Assembly: GCF_000153325.1 (NCBI RefSeq) | Contig: NZ_CH724143.1 | Coordinates: forward strand, 371,987 to 435,986 | Direction of reading: 5' to 3' | Source of the DNA: Photobacterium sp. SKA34 | GTDB taxonomy: Bacteria > Pseudomonadota > Gammaproteobacteria > Enterobacterales > Vibrionaceae | DNA: 64,000 nucleotides | Part shown: one piece after another, positions 21,212 to 29,503 of the stretch | Layout of the letters: each line of letters opens with the position of its first letter | Numbering within the stretch: position 1 is the stretch's first letter | Program-made: the position numbers and the translations under genes | The notes under the pieces: generated by a model | The model's database searches: none | The model's input: only the letters and a program-made list of their open reading frames with translations | What the model was told of the DNA's origin: nothing

Positions 21212-22480
21212 GTGGCGAAACAAATTCAAGCAATTCGAGGCATGAACGATTGCCTTCCAACACAATCTCCACTTTGGCAAAAAGTCGAAGGTACTGTTAA
21301 ACAAGTGATCAGTGCATACGGTTACAATGAAGTTCGTATGCCTATTGTTGAATCAACACATTTGTTTAAACGTGCTATCGGTGAAGTGACAGACGTTGTT
21401 GAAAAAGAAATGTACACTTTTGAAGACCGTAATGGTGATAGCTTAACGCTACGTCCTGAAGGGACTGCAGGCTGTGTACGTGCTGGTATCCAAAATGGTT
21501 TATTATACAACCAAGAACAGCGTCTTTGGTACATTGGCCCAATGTTCCGTCATGAGCGCCCACAAAAAGGTCGTTACCGTCAGTTTCACCAAGTAGGTGT
21601 GGAAGTATTTGGTCTTAACGGTCCTGATATCGATGCTGAACTCATCATGATGACTGCACGTCTATGGCGTGAGCTTGGCATTAATGAGCACGTACGTTTA
21701 GAGTTGAACTCAATTGGTTCACTAGAAGCACGTGCCGAATATCGCAAAGCACTGATCGCATTTTTAGAGCAACACTTAGATGTGCTTGATGAAGATGCAA
21801 AACGCCGTATGTACACCAATCCATTACGTGTTTTAGATACTAAGAATGCTGCAATTCAAGAAATTTTAGAAGATGCACCTAAACTTTCAGAGTACTTAGA
21901 TTTAGAGTCTAAAGAACACTTTGCGGGTTTATGTGAACTATTAGACGCTGCTGGCATCAAATATCAAGTAAATGAACGTCTTGTTCGTGGTTTAGATTAT
22001 TATAACCGTACTGTATTTGAGTGGATCACAGAGAGCCTTGGATCACAAGGTACTGTTTGTGGTGGTGGTCGTTACGATGGTCTAGTTGAACAACTAGGTG
22101 GTAAAGCGACACCTTCAGTTGGTTTTGCTATGGGGCTTGAGCGCCTAGTATTACTAATGAAAGCATTAGAACAAGACGAGGTTCGTCGTTCTGTAGATGT
22201 ATACATGGTTACAGCAGGTGAAGGCACATTAGCTGTGGGCATGAAGTTAGCTGAAAAACTACGTACTGAAGTACCAGGTTTACGAGTGATGACTAACTTT
22301 GGTGGTGGTAACTTCAAGAAGCAATTTAAGCGTGCTGATAACGTTGGCGCAGCGGTTGCATTAGTTCTTGGAGAAAATGAAATCGCTGAAAACTCCGTAG
22401 TAGTAAAAGATTTACACGGCGGTGAGCAGACGACCATTGCACAGGATGAGGTTGCCGCAAAGCTGGCAGCATTGATTTAA
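21212..22480 (+). CDS. hisS: Histidyl-tRNA synthetase
   Basis: This class II synthetase of 422 residues charges tRNA-His. Motif 2 ([17 protein letters not shown]), the histidine-binding [13 protein letters not shown] and motif 3 ([12 protein letters not shown]) are clear. The start is GTG at 21212 ([13 protein letters not shown]), aligned with E. coli. It is followed by yfgM and bamB with short gaps. Confidence 0.98.
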   Translation: MAKQIQAIRGMNDCLPTQSPLWQKVEGTVKQVISAYGYNEVRMPIVESTHLFKRAIGEVTDVVEKEMYTFEDRNGDSLTLRPEGTAGCVRAGIQNGLLYNQEQRLWYIGPMFRHERPQKGRYRQFHQVGVEVFGLNGPDIDAELIMMTARLWRELGINEHVRLELNSIGSLEARAEYRKALIAFLEQHLDVLDEDAKRRMYTNPLRVLDTKNAAIQEILEDAPKLSEYLDLESKEHFAGLCELLDAAGIKYQVNERLVRGLDYYNRTVFEWITESLGSQGTVCGGGRYDGLVEQLGGKATPSVGFAMGLERLVLLMKALEQDEVRRSVDVYMVTAGEGTLAVGMKLAEKLRTEVPGLRVMTNFGGGNFKKQFKRADNVGAAVALVLGENEIAENSVVVKDLHGGEQTTIAQDEVAAKLAALI

Positions 22481-22493
22481 GAGAGGACAGGAA

Positions 22494-23105
22494 GTGAACG
22501 ACTACGCCACAGAAGAACAGCAGGTTGAAGCGATTAAATCGTGGTGGCAAGAAAACGGCAAAGCCGTTGTTCTAGGTGCCGTGATTGGTTTAGGTGGTCT
22601 TTGGGGCTGGCGTTACTACCAGTCTGAAGTACATGTTGCAAAACACATTGCATCTGATAACTATACACAGGTTGTTTCTGCGCTTGATGAAAACAGCAAA
22701 GACGCAGTCGCTGAAGCAAAAACGTTTATTGATGCGAATAAAGATAGTCAATATGCGGTACTGACAGCACTACAACTAGCGAAAGTTCAGGTTGATAATA
22801 AAGATCTGGATGGTGCGGTTGAGCAACTTCAATGGGTGATTAATCACACCAAAGATGAAGCCATTTTGCCATTAGCAACAACACGTTTAGCTCGTATTTA
22901 TGCTGAGCAACAAAAATTTGATGAAGCATTGGCTGAGCTTAAAAAGGTAACAGTACCAAGTTGGAAGTCAAAAGTCGCTGAACTGCGTGGTGATATCCTG
23001 CTACAAAAAGGTGATATCAATGGTGCACGTGAAGCATATGTAGAAGCTCAGCAAGAAGGTTCATCACCTGCGCTGCAAATGAAGCTTGATGATTTAGCGC
23101 AATAA
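22494..23105 (+). CDS. yfgM: Periplasmic chaperone-type TPR protein YfgM
   Basis: YfgM is a single-pass membrane protein with a periplasmic TPR domain; in E. coli it binds SecYEG together with PpiD. The 203-residue product has a membrane segment at about residues 23-40 (VVLGAVIGLGGLWGW) and helical repeats after it. The start is GTG at 22494 after AGGACAGGA. It stands between hisS and bamB as usual. Confidence 0.93.
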   Translation: MNDYATEEQQVEAIKSWWQENGKAVVLGAVIGLGGLWGWRYYQSEVHVAKHIASDNYTQVVSALDENSKDAVAEAKTFIDANKDSQYAVLTALQLAKVQVDNKDLDGAVEQLQWVINHTKDEAILPLATTRLARIYAEQQKFDEALAELKKVTVPSWKSKVAELRGDILLQKGDINGAREAYVEAQQEGSSPALQMKLDDLAQ

Positions 23106-23110
23106 GGCAG

Positions 23111-24280
23111 ATGATGATGCATAAGGTGTTAAAACGTGTTTTGGCTGTTGCTGTTGCAGTAAGCGTGCTATCGGGTTGTGCAAGTGAAGTCGATTCAATT
23201 CAAATGGCACCATTGCCAAAGGTTGATAATACTTTCACACCAAAAACAGATTGGAGCCGTAGCGTAGGTAACGGTGTTTCTGGTTATTACTCAAAACTCA
23301 CGCCAGTTGTTGGGTTAGATAAAGTGTACGTTGCAGATCGTGATGGTTTGATCGAAGCACTGAACCCAGAAAATGGTGAAGTTGAATGGGAAACTGACCT
23401 AGAAAAAGACAACAGCGCGTTGTTGGCTGGTGGGCTTGTTTTAGGTGATGGTAAAGTTTTTGTTGGTACAGCCAATGCAAAAGTCATTGCACTTGATGCT
23501 GAGACGGGTAAAGAAGTATGGCGCACCAATGTTGCTGGTGAAGTTCTATCAAAACCACTTGTTTCTGATGGCTTAGTTGTTGTCAATACTAGTTTGGGTG
23601 TGCTGCAAGCGCTTGATGCTGAAACTGGTGCTTCTAAATGGCAAGTCAGTAATGAAGTTCCAACGTTGACATTACGTGGTGATAGTTCACCTGTTTCTGT
23701 TTCTGGTGGTGTGTTCTGGGGCTTAGCGAATGGGCGTTTAGCTGGCGCGTTAATGACTGATGGACGTATGTTGTGGCAACAATCGATAGCGGCACCAAAA
23801 GGTTCAACAGAAATTGATCGTTTAGTTGACGTTGATGCGTCACCTGTTATTGATGGCGATCGTTTATATGCCGTTGGTTATAATGGCTCATTGGTATCGA
23901 TCGATCTACGTTCTGGTCAGATCGCATGGAAACGTAACTATTCGTCAGCAACTGACTTTGTGATTGATGGTAGTGAGCTGTTCTTAGTTACAGCGAAAGA
24001 TCATATTGTTGCTGTTGATGCGCGAAGTGGTACAGAGCTATGGCAGAACACTGATTTACAATATCGCCAACTAAGTGCGCCAGCTGTGATTGATGGTTAT
24101 GTAGTTGTGGGTGATGCAGAAGGTTACTTACACTGGCTTGATACCCAAAGTGGCGAGTTTGTTTCTCAAGAATCAGTAGACGGTAGTGGTATTGCTGTAC
24201 CGCCTGTTGCACTAGACGATAATGGCTTTATTGTTGTGACCCGAGACGGTGAAATCAACAAAATGCAAATACCGCAATAA
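23111..24280 (+). CDS. bamB: Outer-membrane assembly lipoprotein BamB
   Basis: BamB is a beta-propeller lipoprotein of the BAM complex. The 389-residue product has a signal with lipobox LSGC and repeated propeller motifs such as GKVFVGTANAKVIALDAETGKEVWR and its later variants ending in LW or W. Three ATG codons in or near frame lie at the start; 23111 follows the yfgM stop and AAGG closely. Confidence 0.96.
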   Translation: MMMHKVLKRVLAVAVAVSVLSGCASEVDSIQMAPLPKVDNTFTPKTDWSRSVGNGVSGYYSKLTPVVGLDKVYVADRDGLIEALNPENGEVEWETDLEKDNSALLAGGLVLGDGKVFVGTANAKVIALDAETGKEVWRTNVAGEVLSKPLVSDGLVVVNTSLGVLQALDAETGASKWQVSNEVPTLTLRGDSSPVSVSGGVFWGLANGRLAGALMTDGRMLWQQSIAAPKGSTEIDRLVDVDASPVIDGDRLYAVGYNGSLVSIDLRSGQIAWKRNYSSATDFVIDGSELFLVTAKDHIVAVDARSGTELWQNTDLQYRQLSAPAVIDGYVVVGDAEGYLHWLDTQSGEFVSQESVDGSGIAVPPVALDDNGFIVVTRDGEINKMQIPQ

Positions 24281-24309
24281 AACGGTATAATGTCGCTAGA
24301 TTAATTTTT

Positions 24310-24347
24310 CGGCTCCAGCTGCGATACGTAGTTGGAGCCGTTGTTGT
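24310..24347 (+). terminator. Probable terminator after bamB
   Basis: CGGCTCCAGCTGC (24310-24322) and GTAGTTGGAGCCG (24328-24340) pair with G-U wobbles around a short loop, followed by TTGTTGTT. It lies 116 bases before der. Confidence 0.65.
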
Positions 24348-24456
24348 TATATCCGTTGAATATATTATTGTCGGATGAAGGTTTACAAAAATGTGAACTG
24401 GAGGCAAGAATGAACGGTAAAAATGTCAATAAGACTATGAAAAGTAAGAGGTAGTT

Positions 24457-25959
24457 ATGATTCCTGTTGTTGCCCTAGTCGGGCGCCCGAACGTGGGTAA
24501 ATCGACGCTATTTAATCGTCTTACTCGCACAAGGGATGCACTTGTTGCTGACTTTCCTGGCTTAACTAGGGATCGTAAATACGGTAGAGCAGAGCTAGAA
24601 GAGCATGAATTCATTGTTATCGATACCGGTGGTATTGATGGTACTGAAGAAGGCGTTGAAACAAAAATGGCAGAACAGTCATTAGCAGCGATTGAAGAAG
24701 CTGATGTTGTTCTGTTCCTAGTAGATGGTCGAGCTGGCTTAACGGCAGCAGACGAAGCAATTGCTAAGCACCTACGCAGCCGTGAAAAGCCAACGTTCCT
24801 TGTGGTAAACAAGGTTGATGGTATTGATGCAGATAGTGCTTGTGCTGAATTCTGGCGTTTAGGCGTTGATGCAATGTACCAAATTGCAGCAACGCAAAAC
24901 CGTGGTGTTACTGCATTGATGGAGCGCGCATTAGCACCGTTCTCTGACAAACTGAATGCAGAGCTTGCAGAAGAAGGTGAAGAGCAAGAACTTCAACTTG
25001 AAGATCTTACATCTGTTGAAGATATCGAGAAAGCAAACCTTTCTGAAGCGGATGCGGAAGCTGCCTATAAGCGTCTTCAAGAGCAGCCAATTAAGCTTGC
25101 AATTATTGGTCGTCCAAACGTAGGTAAATCAACACTAACAAACCGTATTTTAGGTGAAGAACGTGTTGTTGTTTACGATATGCCAGGAACAACGCGTGAC
25201 TCTATTTACATTCCAATGGAACGTGATGGTCAAGAGTACGTATTGATCGATACTGCGGGTATCCGTCGTCGTAAGAATATGCACCAAGCGGTTGAGAAAT
25301 TCTCGGTTATTCAAACGTTAAAAGCGGTTGAAGATGCTAACGTTGTATTGTTGATTATCGATGCTCGTGAAAACATTTCAGATCAAGATCTAAGCTTATT
25401 AGGTTTTGCACTAAATGCTGGCCGTTCATTAGTGATTGCTGTGAACAAGTGGGATGGTTTAGATAACGAAGTGAAAGAGCGTGTTAAGTCTGAACTTGAC
25501 CGTCGTTTAGGCTTCGTTGACTTTGCGCGTATTCACTTTATTTCAGCACTTCATGGTACCGGTGTTGGTCACTTGTATGAGTCAGTGATTGAAGCATACC
25601 AGTCTGCAACTAAGCGTATTAGTACATCGTTACTAACGCGTATTATGCAAATGGCACAAGATGATCACCAACCACCAATGATCCGTGGTCGTCGTGTGAA
25701 GCTTAAGTATGCGCACGCAGGTGGTTATAACCCACCGATCATCGTGGTTCACGGTAACCAAGTTAATGATCTTCCGGGGTCATACAAGCGTTACCTAATG
25801 AACTACTACCGTAAGTCATTAGAAATGATGGGTACACCTATTCGTATTCAATTCCAGAATAGCGAAAACCCATTTGAGACTAAAAAGCAGAAGCTAACTG
25901 TTTCTCAAGAGCGTCAGCGTAAGCGTTTAACGTCTGCACTGCGTGATCGTAAGAAGTAA
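24457..25959 (+). CDS. der: Ribosome-associated GTPase Der (EngA)
   Basis: Der is a double GTPase needed for 50S subunit maturation. The 500-residue product has two G domains, each with GRPNVGKST (about residues 8-16 and 215-223) and DTGG / DTAG switch motifs, then a C-terminal KH-like domain (about 390-480). An acidic spacer ([13 protein letters not shown]) separates the G domains. Basic C-terminal tail ends in RDRKK. Confidence 0.98.
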   Translation: MIPVVALVGRPNVGKSTLFNRLTRTRDALVADFPGLTRDRKYGRAELEEHEFIVIDTGGIDGTEEGVETKMAEQSLAAIEEADVVLFLVDGRAGLTAADEAIAKHLRSREKPTFLVVNKVDGIDADSACAEFWRLGVDAMYQIAATQNRGVTALMERALAPFSDKLNAELAEEGEEQELQLEDLTSVEDIEKANLSEADAEAAYKRLQEQPIKLAIIGRPNVGKSTLTNRILGEERVVVYDMPGTTRDSIYIPMERDGQEYVLIDTAGIRRRKNMHQAVEKFSVIQTLKAVEDANVVLLIIDARENISDQDLSLLGFALNAGRSLVIAVNKWDGLDNEVKERVKSELDRRLGFVDFARIHFISALHGTGVGHLYESVIEAYQSATKRISTSLLTRIMQMAQDDHQPPMIRGRRVKLKYAHAGGYNPPIIVVHGNQVNDLPGSYKRYLMNYYRKSLEMMGTPIRIQFQNSENPFETKKQKLTVSQERQRKRLTSALRDRKK

Positions 25960-25985
25960 TATTTTACGATAAATGAATACGAAAG

Positions 25986-26041
25986 AGCCCGATACGTGAA
26001 CTCTTAGAGTTAAAAGCGTATCGGGCTTTTTGCTATTTATA
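25986..26041 (+). terminator. Terminator of der, shared with convergent ybbN
   Basis: AGCCCGATACG (25986-25996) and CGTATCGGGCT (26027-26037) form an 11-bp stem with a 30-base loop and TTTT after it; AAAGAG on the left gives T residues on the minus strand for ybbN. Confidence 0.85.
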
Positions 26042-26051
26042 CTTTGTCGAA

Positions 26052-26906
26052 TTAATACATCAAAGAGTAAAGCTGACGGCGGTAAGAGGCTGCAATCGGA
26101 TTACCTTGACCTAATGCTGCAAGAATATCCATCATGGTTTTCTTTGCATTACCATCAGAGAAGTTCATGTCTTTACGTAAAATTGCAATCAATAACTCTA
26201 GCGCTTCTTCATTACGTTTTACTTGGCTGTATTGCACGGCGAGTTCATAACGTAAATCAACATTGTCAGGATCGGCTGCTAGCTTTTGCTCTAGTTGTTG
26301 GATCTCTGGCGAGTTACCTGCTTGCTTGTGTAATTCTAATTTAGCGACTAGGCCTTTGTATTGTGAATCTTGATCTTGCATTGGAATTGTTGCAAGAATC
26401 GGCTCGGCTTCATCAAATAAAGCAGTTTCAATCAGGCATTCAGCAATAGCGAGTTTTACTAAGCTATCGTTAGGTAGTTGTGTTGACAGTTGGCGAAGTA
26501 GGGGGAGAGCTTGAGCGTACTCTTTATTATCAACTAATACCAATGCCTGTTTTAATGCGATCTCTTCTTGGCTTGGTAGATGACGAGTCAGCATTTCACG
26601 TAACGTTTGTTCTGTTTGTGGTCCCGCAGAGCCATCAGCAGGTTGACCATCTTTAAACAGAGCAACAGTAGGTAAACCACGGACACCGAACTGAGAAGCG
26701 ACCATTTGTTGGGTTTCACAGTTTAGCGAAGCAAGAATAAATTGTCCTTGGTATTCGCGAGCAAGTTTTTCTAGCGTTGCATTCACTTCTAGCGTTTCAG
26801 GCATCGATGGCGCCCAAAAACTGATCACAACAGGCGTTTGCATCGATTGCTCGATAACCTGTTGCAGATTTTGTTCATTAATTTCTAGCGCAGTATTTTG
26901 GTACAT
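26052..26906 (-). CDS. ybbN: Thioredoxin-like TPR co-chaperone YbbN/CnoX
   Basis: CnoX (YbbN) protects proteins from oxidative aggregation and works with GroEL and DnaK. The 284-residue product has an N-terminal thioredoxin fold (about 1-110; FWAPSMPETLEVN, GVRGLPTVALFKDGQPADG) and C-terminal TPR repeats. The CxxC redox pair is absent: the active-site segment reads APSMPE and has no cysteine. It is the first member of the conserved ybbN-ybbO-tesA / ybbA-ybbP neighbourhood. Confidence 0.94.
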   Translation of the reverse strand: MYQNTALEINEQNLQQVIEQSMQTPVVISFWAPSMPETLEVNATLEKLAREYQGQFILASLNCETQQMVASQFGVRGLPTVALFKDGQPADGSAGPQTEQTLREMLTRHLPSQEEIALKQALVLVDNKEYAQALPLLRQLSTQLPNDSLVKLAIAECLIETALFDEAEPILATIPMQDQDSQYKGLVAKLELHKQAGNSPEIQQLEQKLAADPDNVDLRYELAVQYSQVKRNEEALELLIAILRKDMNFSDGNAKKTMMDILAALGQGNPIAASYRRQLYSLMY

Positions 26907-27028
26907 GTAATTCGATCCGTTGACTATTTGAAAGGCTATATCAAATATATGGGGATGAATCGATGTGGATCAAGTTGAGATAATGAAACAGAAATTAGTA
27001 AGTGTTTAAATAATGAGAAAGAACAGTA

Positions 27029-27100
27029 TTAATTTCCGAATACCAGCAAAAGCGCTAACGTAATACATGCACACAGTAAGTTAATTTGGCGCAATGTCAT
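27029..27100 (-). CDS. Candidate 23-residue hydrophobic mini-protein
   Basis: ATG on the minus strand at 27100 opens 23 codons: MTLRQINLLC, then ACITLALLLV, then FGN and TAA. AAGGTG lies 6-7 bases before the ATG. The product is one membrane helix with a short polar N-terminus. It sits alone in the 470-base gap between ybbN and ybbO. I do not recognise it. It could instead be a leader peptide for ybbN. Evidence is the good ribosome-binding site and the coherent helix only. Confidence 0.4.
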   Translation of the reverse strand: MTLRQINLLCACITLALLLVFGN

Positions 27101-27165
27101 ATATACACCTTAAACGTAATGAAGAAAGAGCTAAGTTTGATAGTTAGCTTAAGTTATGGGATCAC

Positions 27166-27214
27166 ATTACATTTGTTATATGACAGTAATATTACGTTTT
27201 ATGGGAAATGTAAT
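27166..27214. repeat. Nested inverted repeat upstream of the mini-protein
   Basis: ATTACATTT (27166-27174) and AAATGTAAT (27206-27214) are perfect 9-base arms; between them is the palindrome GTAATATTAC (27186-27195). The layout suggests an operator or a cruciform in the promoter region of the minus-strand mini-gene. Confidence 0.45.
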
Positions 27215-27336
27215 ACTGGGTGAGGTTCTTAACTGGAGTGAGTATTTTTTTATGTTTAGTGGTTATAAATCAGCGTATTAATCATTGTTGATTTTATAAA
27301 TGTTGTTTTTATCACCACTTTTATAGGGTGAGAAAA

Positions 27337-27364
27337 CTGCTTAAAAACTATGGAGTTTAAGCAG
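27337..27364 (-). terminator. Terminator of ybbO
   Basis: CTGCTTAAA and TTTAAGCAG (27337-27345, 27356-27364) form a 9-bp stem. On the minus strand it is followed by TTTTCTC, 13 bases after the ybbO stop. Confidence 0.65.
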
Positions 27365-27376
27365 CTTATTTATTTT

Positions 27377-28204
27377 TTAATTGCTTTTTATCAATAACTT
27401 ATCAAGGGTTGATGTTGGTAGGATACGACGTAAAAAACCAAAAATATAAGTCGGTTGTGTCACGTAATAGCGTGATTTTGGGCGAGAGCTATTAATGATG
27501 TCTAATAGTGGGCGTAATACTGCATCAGGTTTTAAAGTGAATTTGTTGGTTACCTCTTCTTTACCAAGACGAGATAGGGTGTCTTGGTAGTTGTCATAAT
27601 GACGAGAGTTGTTCATATCAATATGGCGTTCAAACATACGTTTTGCGTTAGCGCGAAATTGGCTTTCAATTGGTCCCGGCTCGATCAAAGAAATACTGAT
27701 CGGCGTATTGTCTAACTCTAAACGTAAGGTATCGGTATAGCCTTCAATAGCAAACTTACTAGTGTTATATGCGCCACGATATTTCATGGCGACTAATCCC
27801 AGTACTGAGCTGTTTTGTACAATTTTACCGTGACCTTGGGCTAGCATCAGTGGGATAACTTGTTTAGTCAGTTCATGCCAGCCAAAGAAATTCGCTTCAA
27901 ATTGCTCACGTAAGGCAGATGTCGGTAAATCTTCTAATGCGCCGGGTTGTCCGTAAGCTGCATTATTAAATAATACATCTAATTTTCCATCTGTGATGGC
28001 TAGGGTTTGGTTTAAACCTTCAGTAATGGATGACTCAGAAGTGACATCTAATTGAACGCAGCGAATACCTTCTTGATTGAGTCTTTCCACATCTTCTGAT
28101 TTGCGACAACTAGCAACCACGTTGAAGCCTTGCTCGGTCAGTATTTTTGCGCAGTAATAGCCAATACCAGAGCTACACCCTGTAATTAAAATAGATTGTG
28201 TCAC
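27377..28204 (-). CDS. ybbO: Short-chain dehydrogenase YbbO
   Basis: YbbO is an NADP-dependent aldehyde reductase of the classical SDR family. The 275-residue product has the cofactor motif TGCSSGIG, NNAAYG, a catalytic Ser in NSSVLGL and YNTSK (YxxxK). The start is GTG and overlaps the tesA stop by four bases (GTGA), so translation is coupled to tesA. The C-terminal region (FGFLRRILP) is hydrophobic and basic and could touch the membrane. Confidence 0.93.
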   Translation of the reverse strand: MTQSILITGCSSGIGYYCAKILTEQGFNVVASCRKSEDVERLNQEGIRCVQLDVTSESSITEGLNQTLAITDGKLDVLFNNAAYGQPGALEDLPTSALREQFEANFFGWHELTKQVIPLMLAQGHGKIVQNSSVLGLVAMKYRGAYNTSKFAIEGYTDTLRLELDNTPISISLIEPGPIESQFRANAKRMFERHIDMNNSRHYDNYQDTLSRLGKEEVTNKFTLKPDAVLRPLLDIINSSRPKSRYYVTQPTYIFGFLRRILPTSTLDKLLIKSN

Positions 28205-28815
28205 TGTGAGCTTTCCTTGTTGAGATAAGGTTGAAGATGCTTTGCCATAAATTGAGCGATCAGCGGTTGTGCTTGTGCGGTTGGGTGAAGGCCATCTTTC
28301 ATCATCAATTCTGGCTTTACAATAATATCGATTAGAAAAAACGGCAATAAAGGCACATTGGTGTCTTCACTCAATGATGGATAAGTATTGCGAAACAGTT
28401 CGTTATAACGTTTACCATAATTGGGTGGGACTTCAATTTGCATTAATAGTGGCTGAGATCCCACTTTTTGGATCTCATTGATCATTTGATTAAGGTTATT
28501 ACGTAATATTTTAGGATGAAACCCACGTAAGCCATCATTTGCACCTAATTCTATCAAAACAAAATCAGGCTTATGTTGTTCTAATAATGCTGGTAACCGA
28601 GCCAACCCGTTACCACTGGTATCGCCAGAGATACTCGCATTCACAATGGTCGTTGGTTGTTTTTGGTGTTCTAACAGTGGCGGCAGAAGTGCAGGCCAAC
28701 TTTTCTCTGCTGGCATCTGATAACCAGCACTGAGGCTATCGCCAAGAACTAACAGTGTTTGACTCAATGCGGTGGATGAAAACACCAGCATCAACAATGA
28801 AAGGATTCGTATCAT
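28201..28815 (-). CDS. tesA: Periplasmic thioesterase/lysophospholipase TesA
   Basis: TesA is a GDSL-type hydrolase with thioesterase, protease I and lysophospholipase L1 activities. The signal peptide ([19 protein letters not shown]) is followed by block I GDSLSAGY, block III GANDG and block V DGLHPT. I start at 28815, where GGAGA is 5 bases upstream; the frame extends to 28878 but that part runs into ybbA. The ATG shares two bases with the divergent ybbA ATG. Confidence 0.95.
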   Translation of the reverse strand: MIRILSLLMLVFSSTALSQTLLVLGDSLSAGYQMPAEKSWPALLPPLLEHQKQPTTIVNASISGDTSGNGLARLPALLEQHKPDFVLIELGANDGLRGFHPKILRNNLNQMINEIQKVGSQPLLMQIEVPPNYGKRYNELFRNTYPSLSEDTNVPLLPFFLIDIIVKPELMMKDGLHPTAQAQPLIAQFMAKHLQPYLNKESSQ

Positions 28816-29503
28816 GTCTGTCTCCGTAATTAAGGCACACTCTGTTTCAAAACAAGTCACGACTACCTTGTCGCCCATGACTATTTTGCAGGATGTTTCG
28901 CTTGAGGTCGAGCAAGGAGAATCTATTGCCCTTGTCGGTGTTTCTGGCGCAGGAAAATCAACTCTGATGACATTACTGGCAGGGCTAGATGTACCAACAC
29001 AAGGTGAAATAGAACTGCTTGGTCATAATCTTTCTACGTTAGACGATGAACAACGTGCTCAATTACGTAGTGAATCAATTGGTTTCGTGTTTCAAAACTT
29101 CCTGTTACTACCGACCTTAAATGCACTTGAGAATGTCACTTTACCGTGTTTGATCCAAGATAATGAGATGGATGTTGAGCGAGCTAAAGAGCTACTTGCT
29201 GTTGTTGGCTTAAAAGGTCGAGAAACCCATTTACCAAGCCAGTTATCCGGTGGTGAGCAACAACGCGTCGCATTAGCTCGCGCTTTTATGATCAAACCGA
29301 AAATCTTGTTTGCTGATGAGCCAACAGGCAACCTTGATCAGCATACGGCAGCCATGATCATTGAGTTGTTGTTTGAGCTTAATAAAAACAGTGGCACAAC
29401 ACTGGTACTTGTCACCCATGACGATACGTTGGCGGCTCGTTGTGATCGTATTATGCGATTAGATAACGGCAAACTCGCGAGGGATGAACGTCATGCAGAG
29501 TGA
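28814..29503 (+). CDS. ybbA: ABC transporter ATPase YbbA
   Basis: YbbA is a LolD/MacB-type ATPase that pairs with the permease YbbP; substrate unproven. Walker [10 protein letters not shown], signature LSGGEQQR and Walker [13 protein letters not shown] are intact. AAGGA at 28801-28805 favours ATG 28814 (229 residues) over GTG 28772. The gene overlaps ybbP by about ten bases. Confidence 0.95.
   Translation: MSVSVIKAHSVSKQVTTTLSPMTILQDVSLEVEQGESIALVGVSGAGKSTLMTLLAGLDVPTQGEIELLGHNLSTLDDEQRAQLRSESIGFVFQNFLLLPTLNALENVTLPCLIQDNEMDVERAKELLAVVGLKGRETHLPSQLSGGEQQRVALARAFMIKPKILFADEPTGNLDQHTAAMIIELLFELNKNSGTTLVLVTHDDTLAARCDRIMRLDNGKLARDERHAE

Noticed and set aside
26030-26344. 104-codon ORF on the plus strand after der
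   Set aside because: It lies inside ybbN on the other strand and starts in the der/ybbN terminator; it is a shadow of ybbN.
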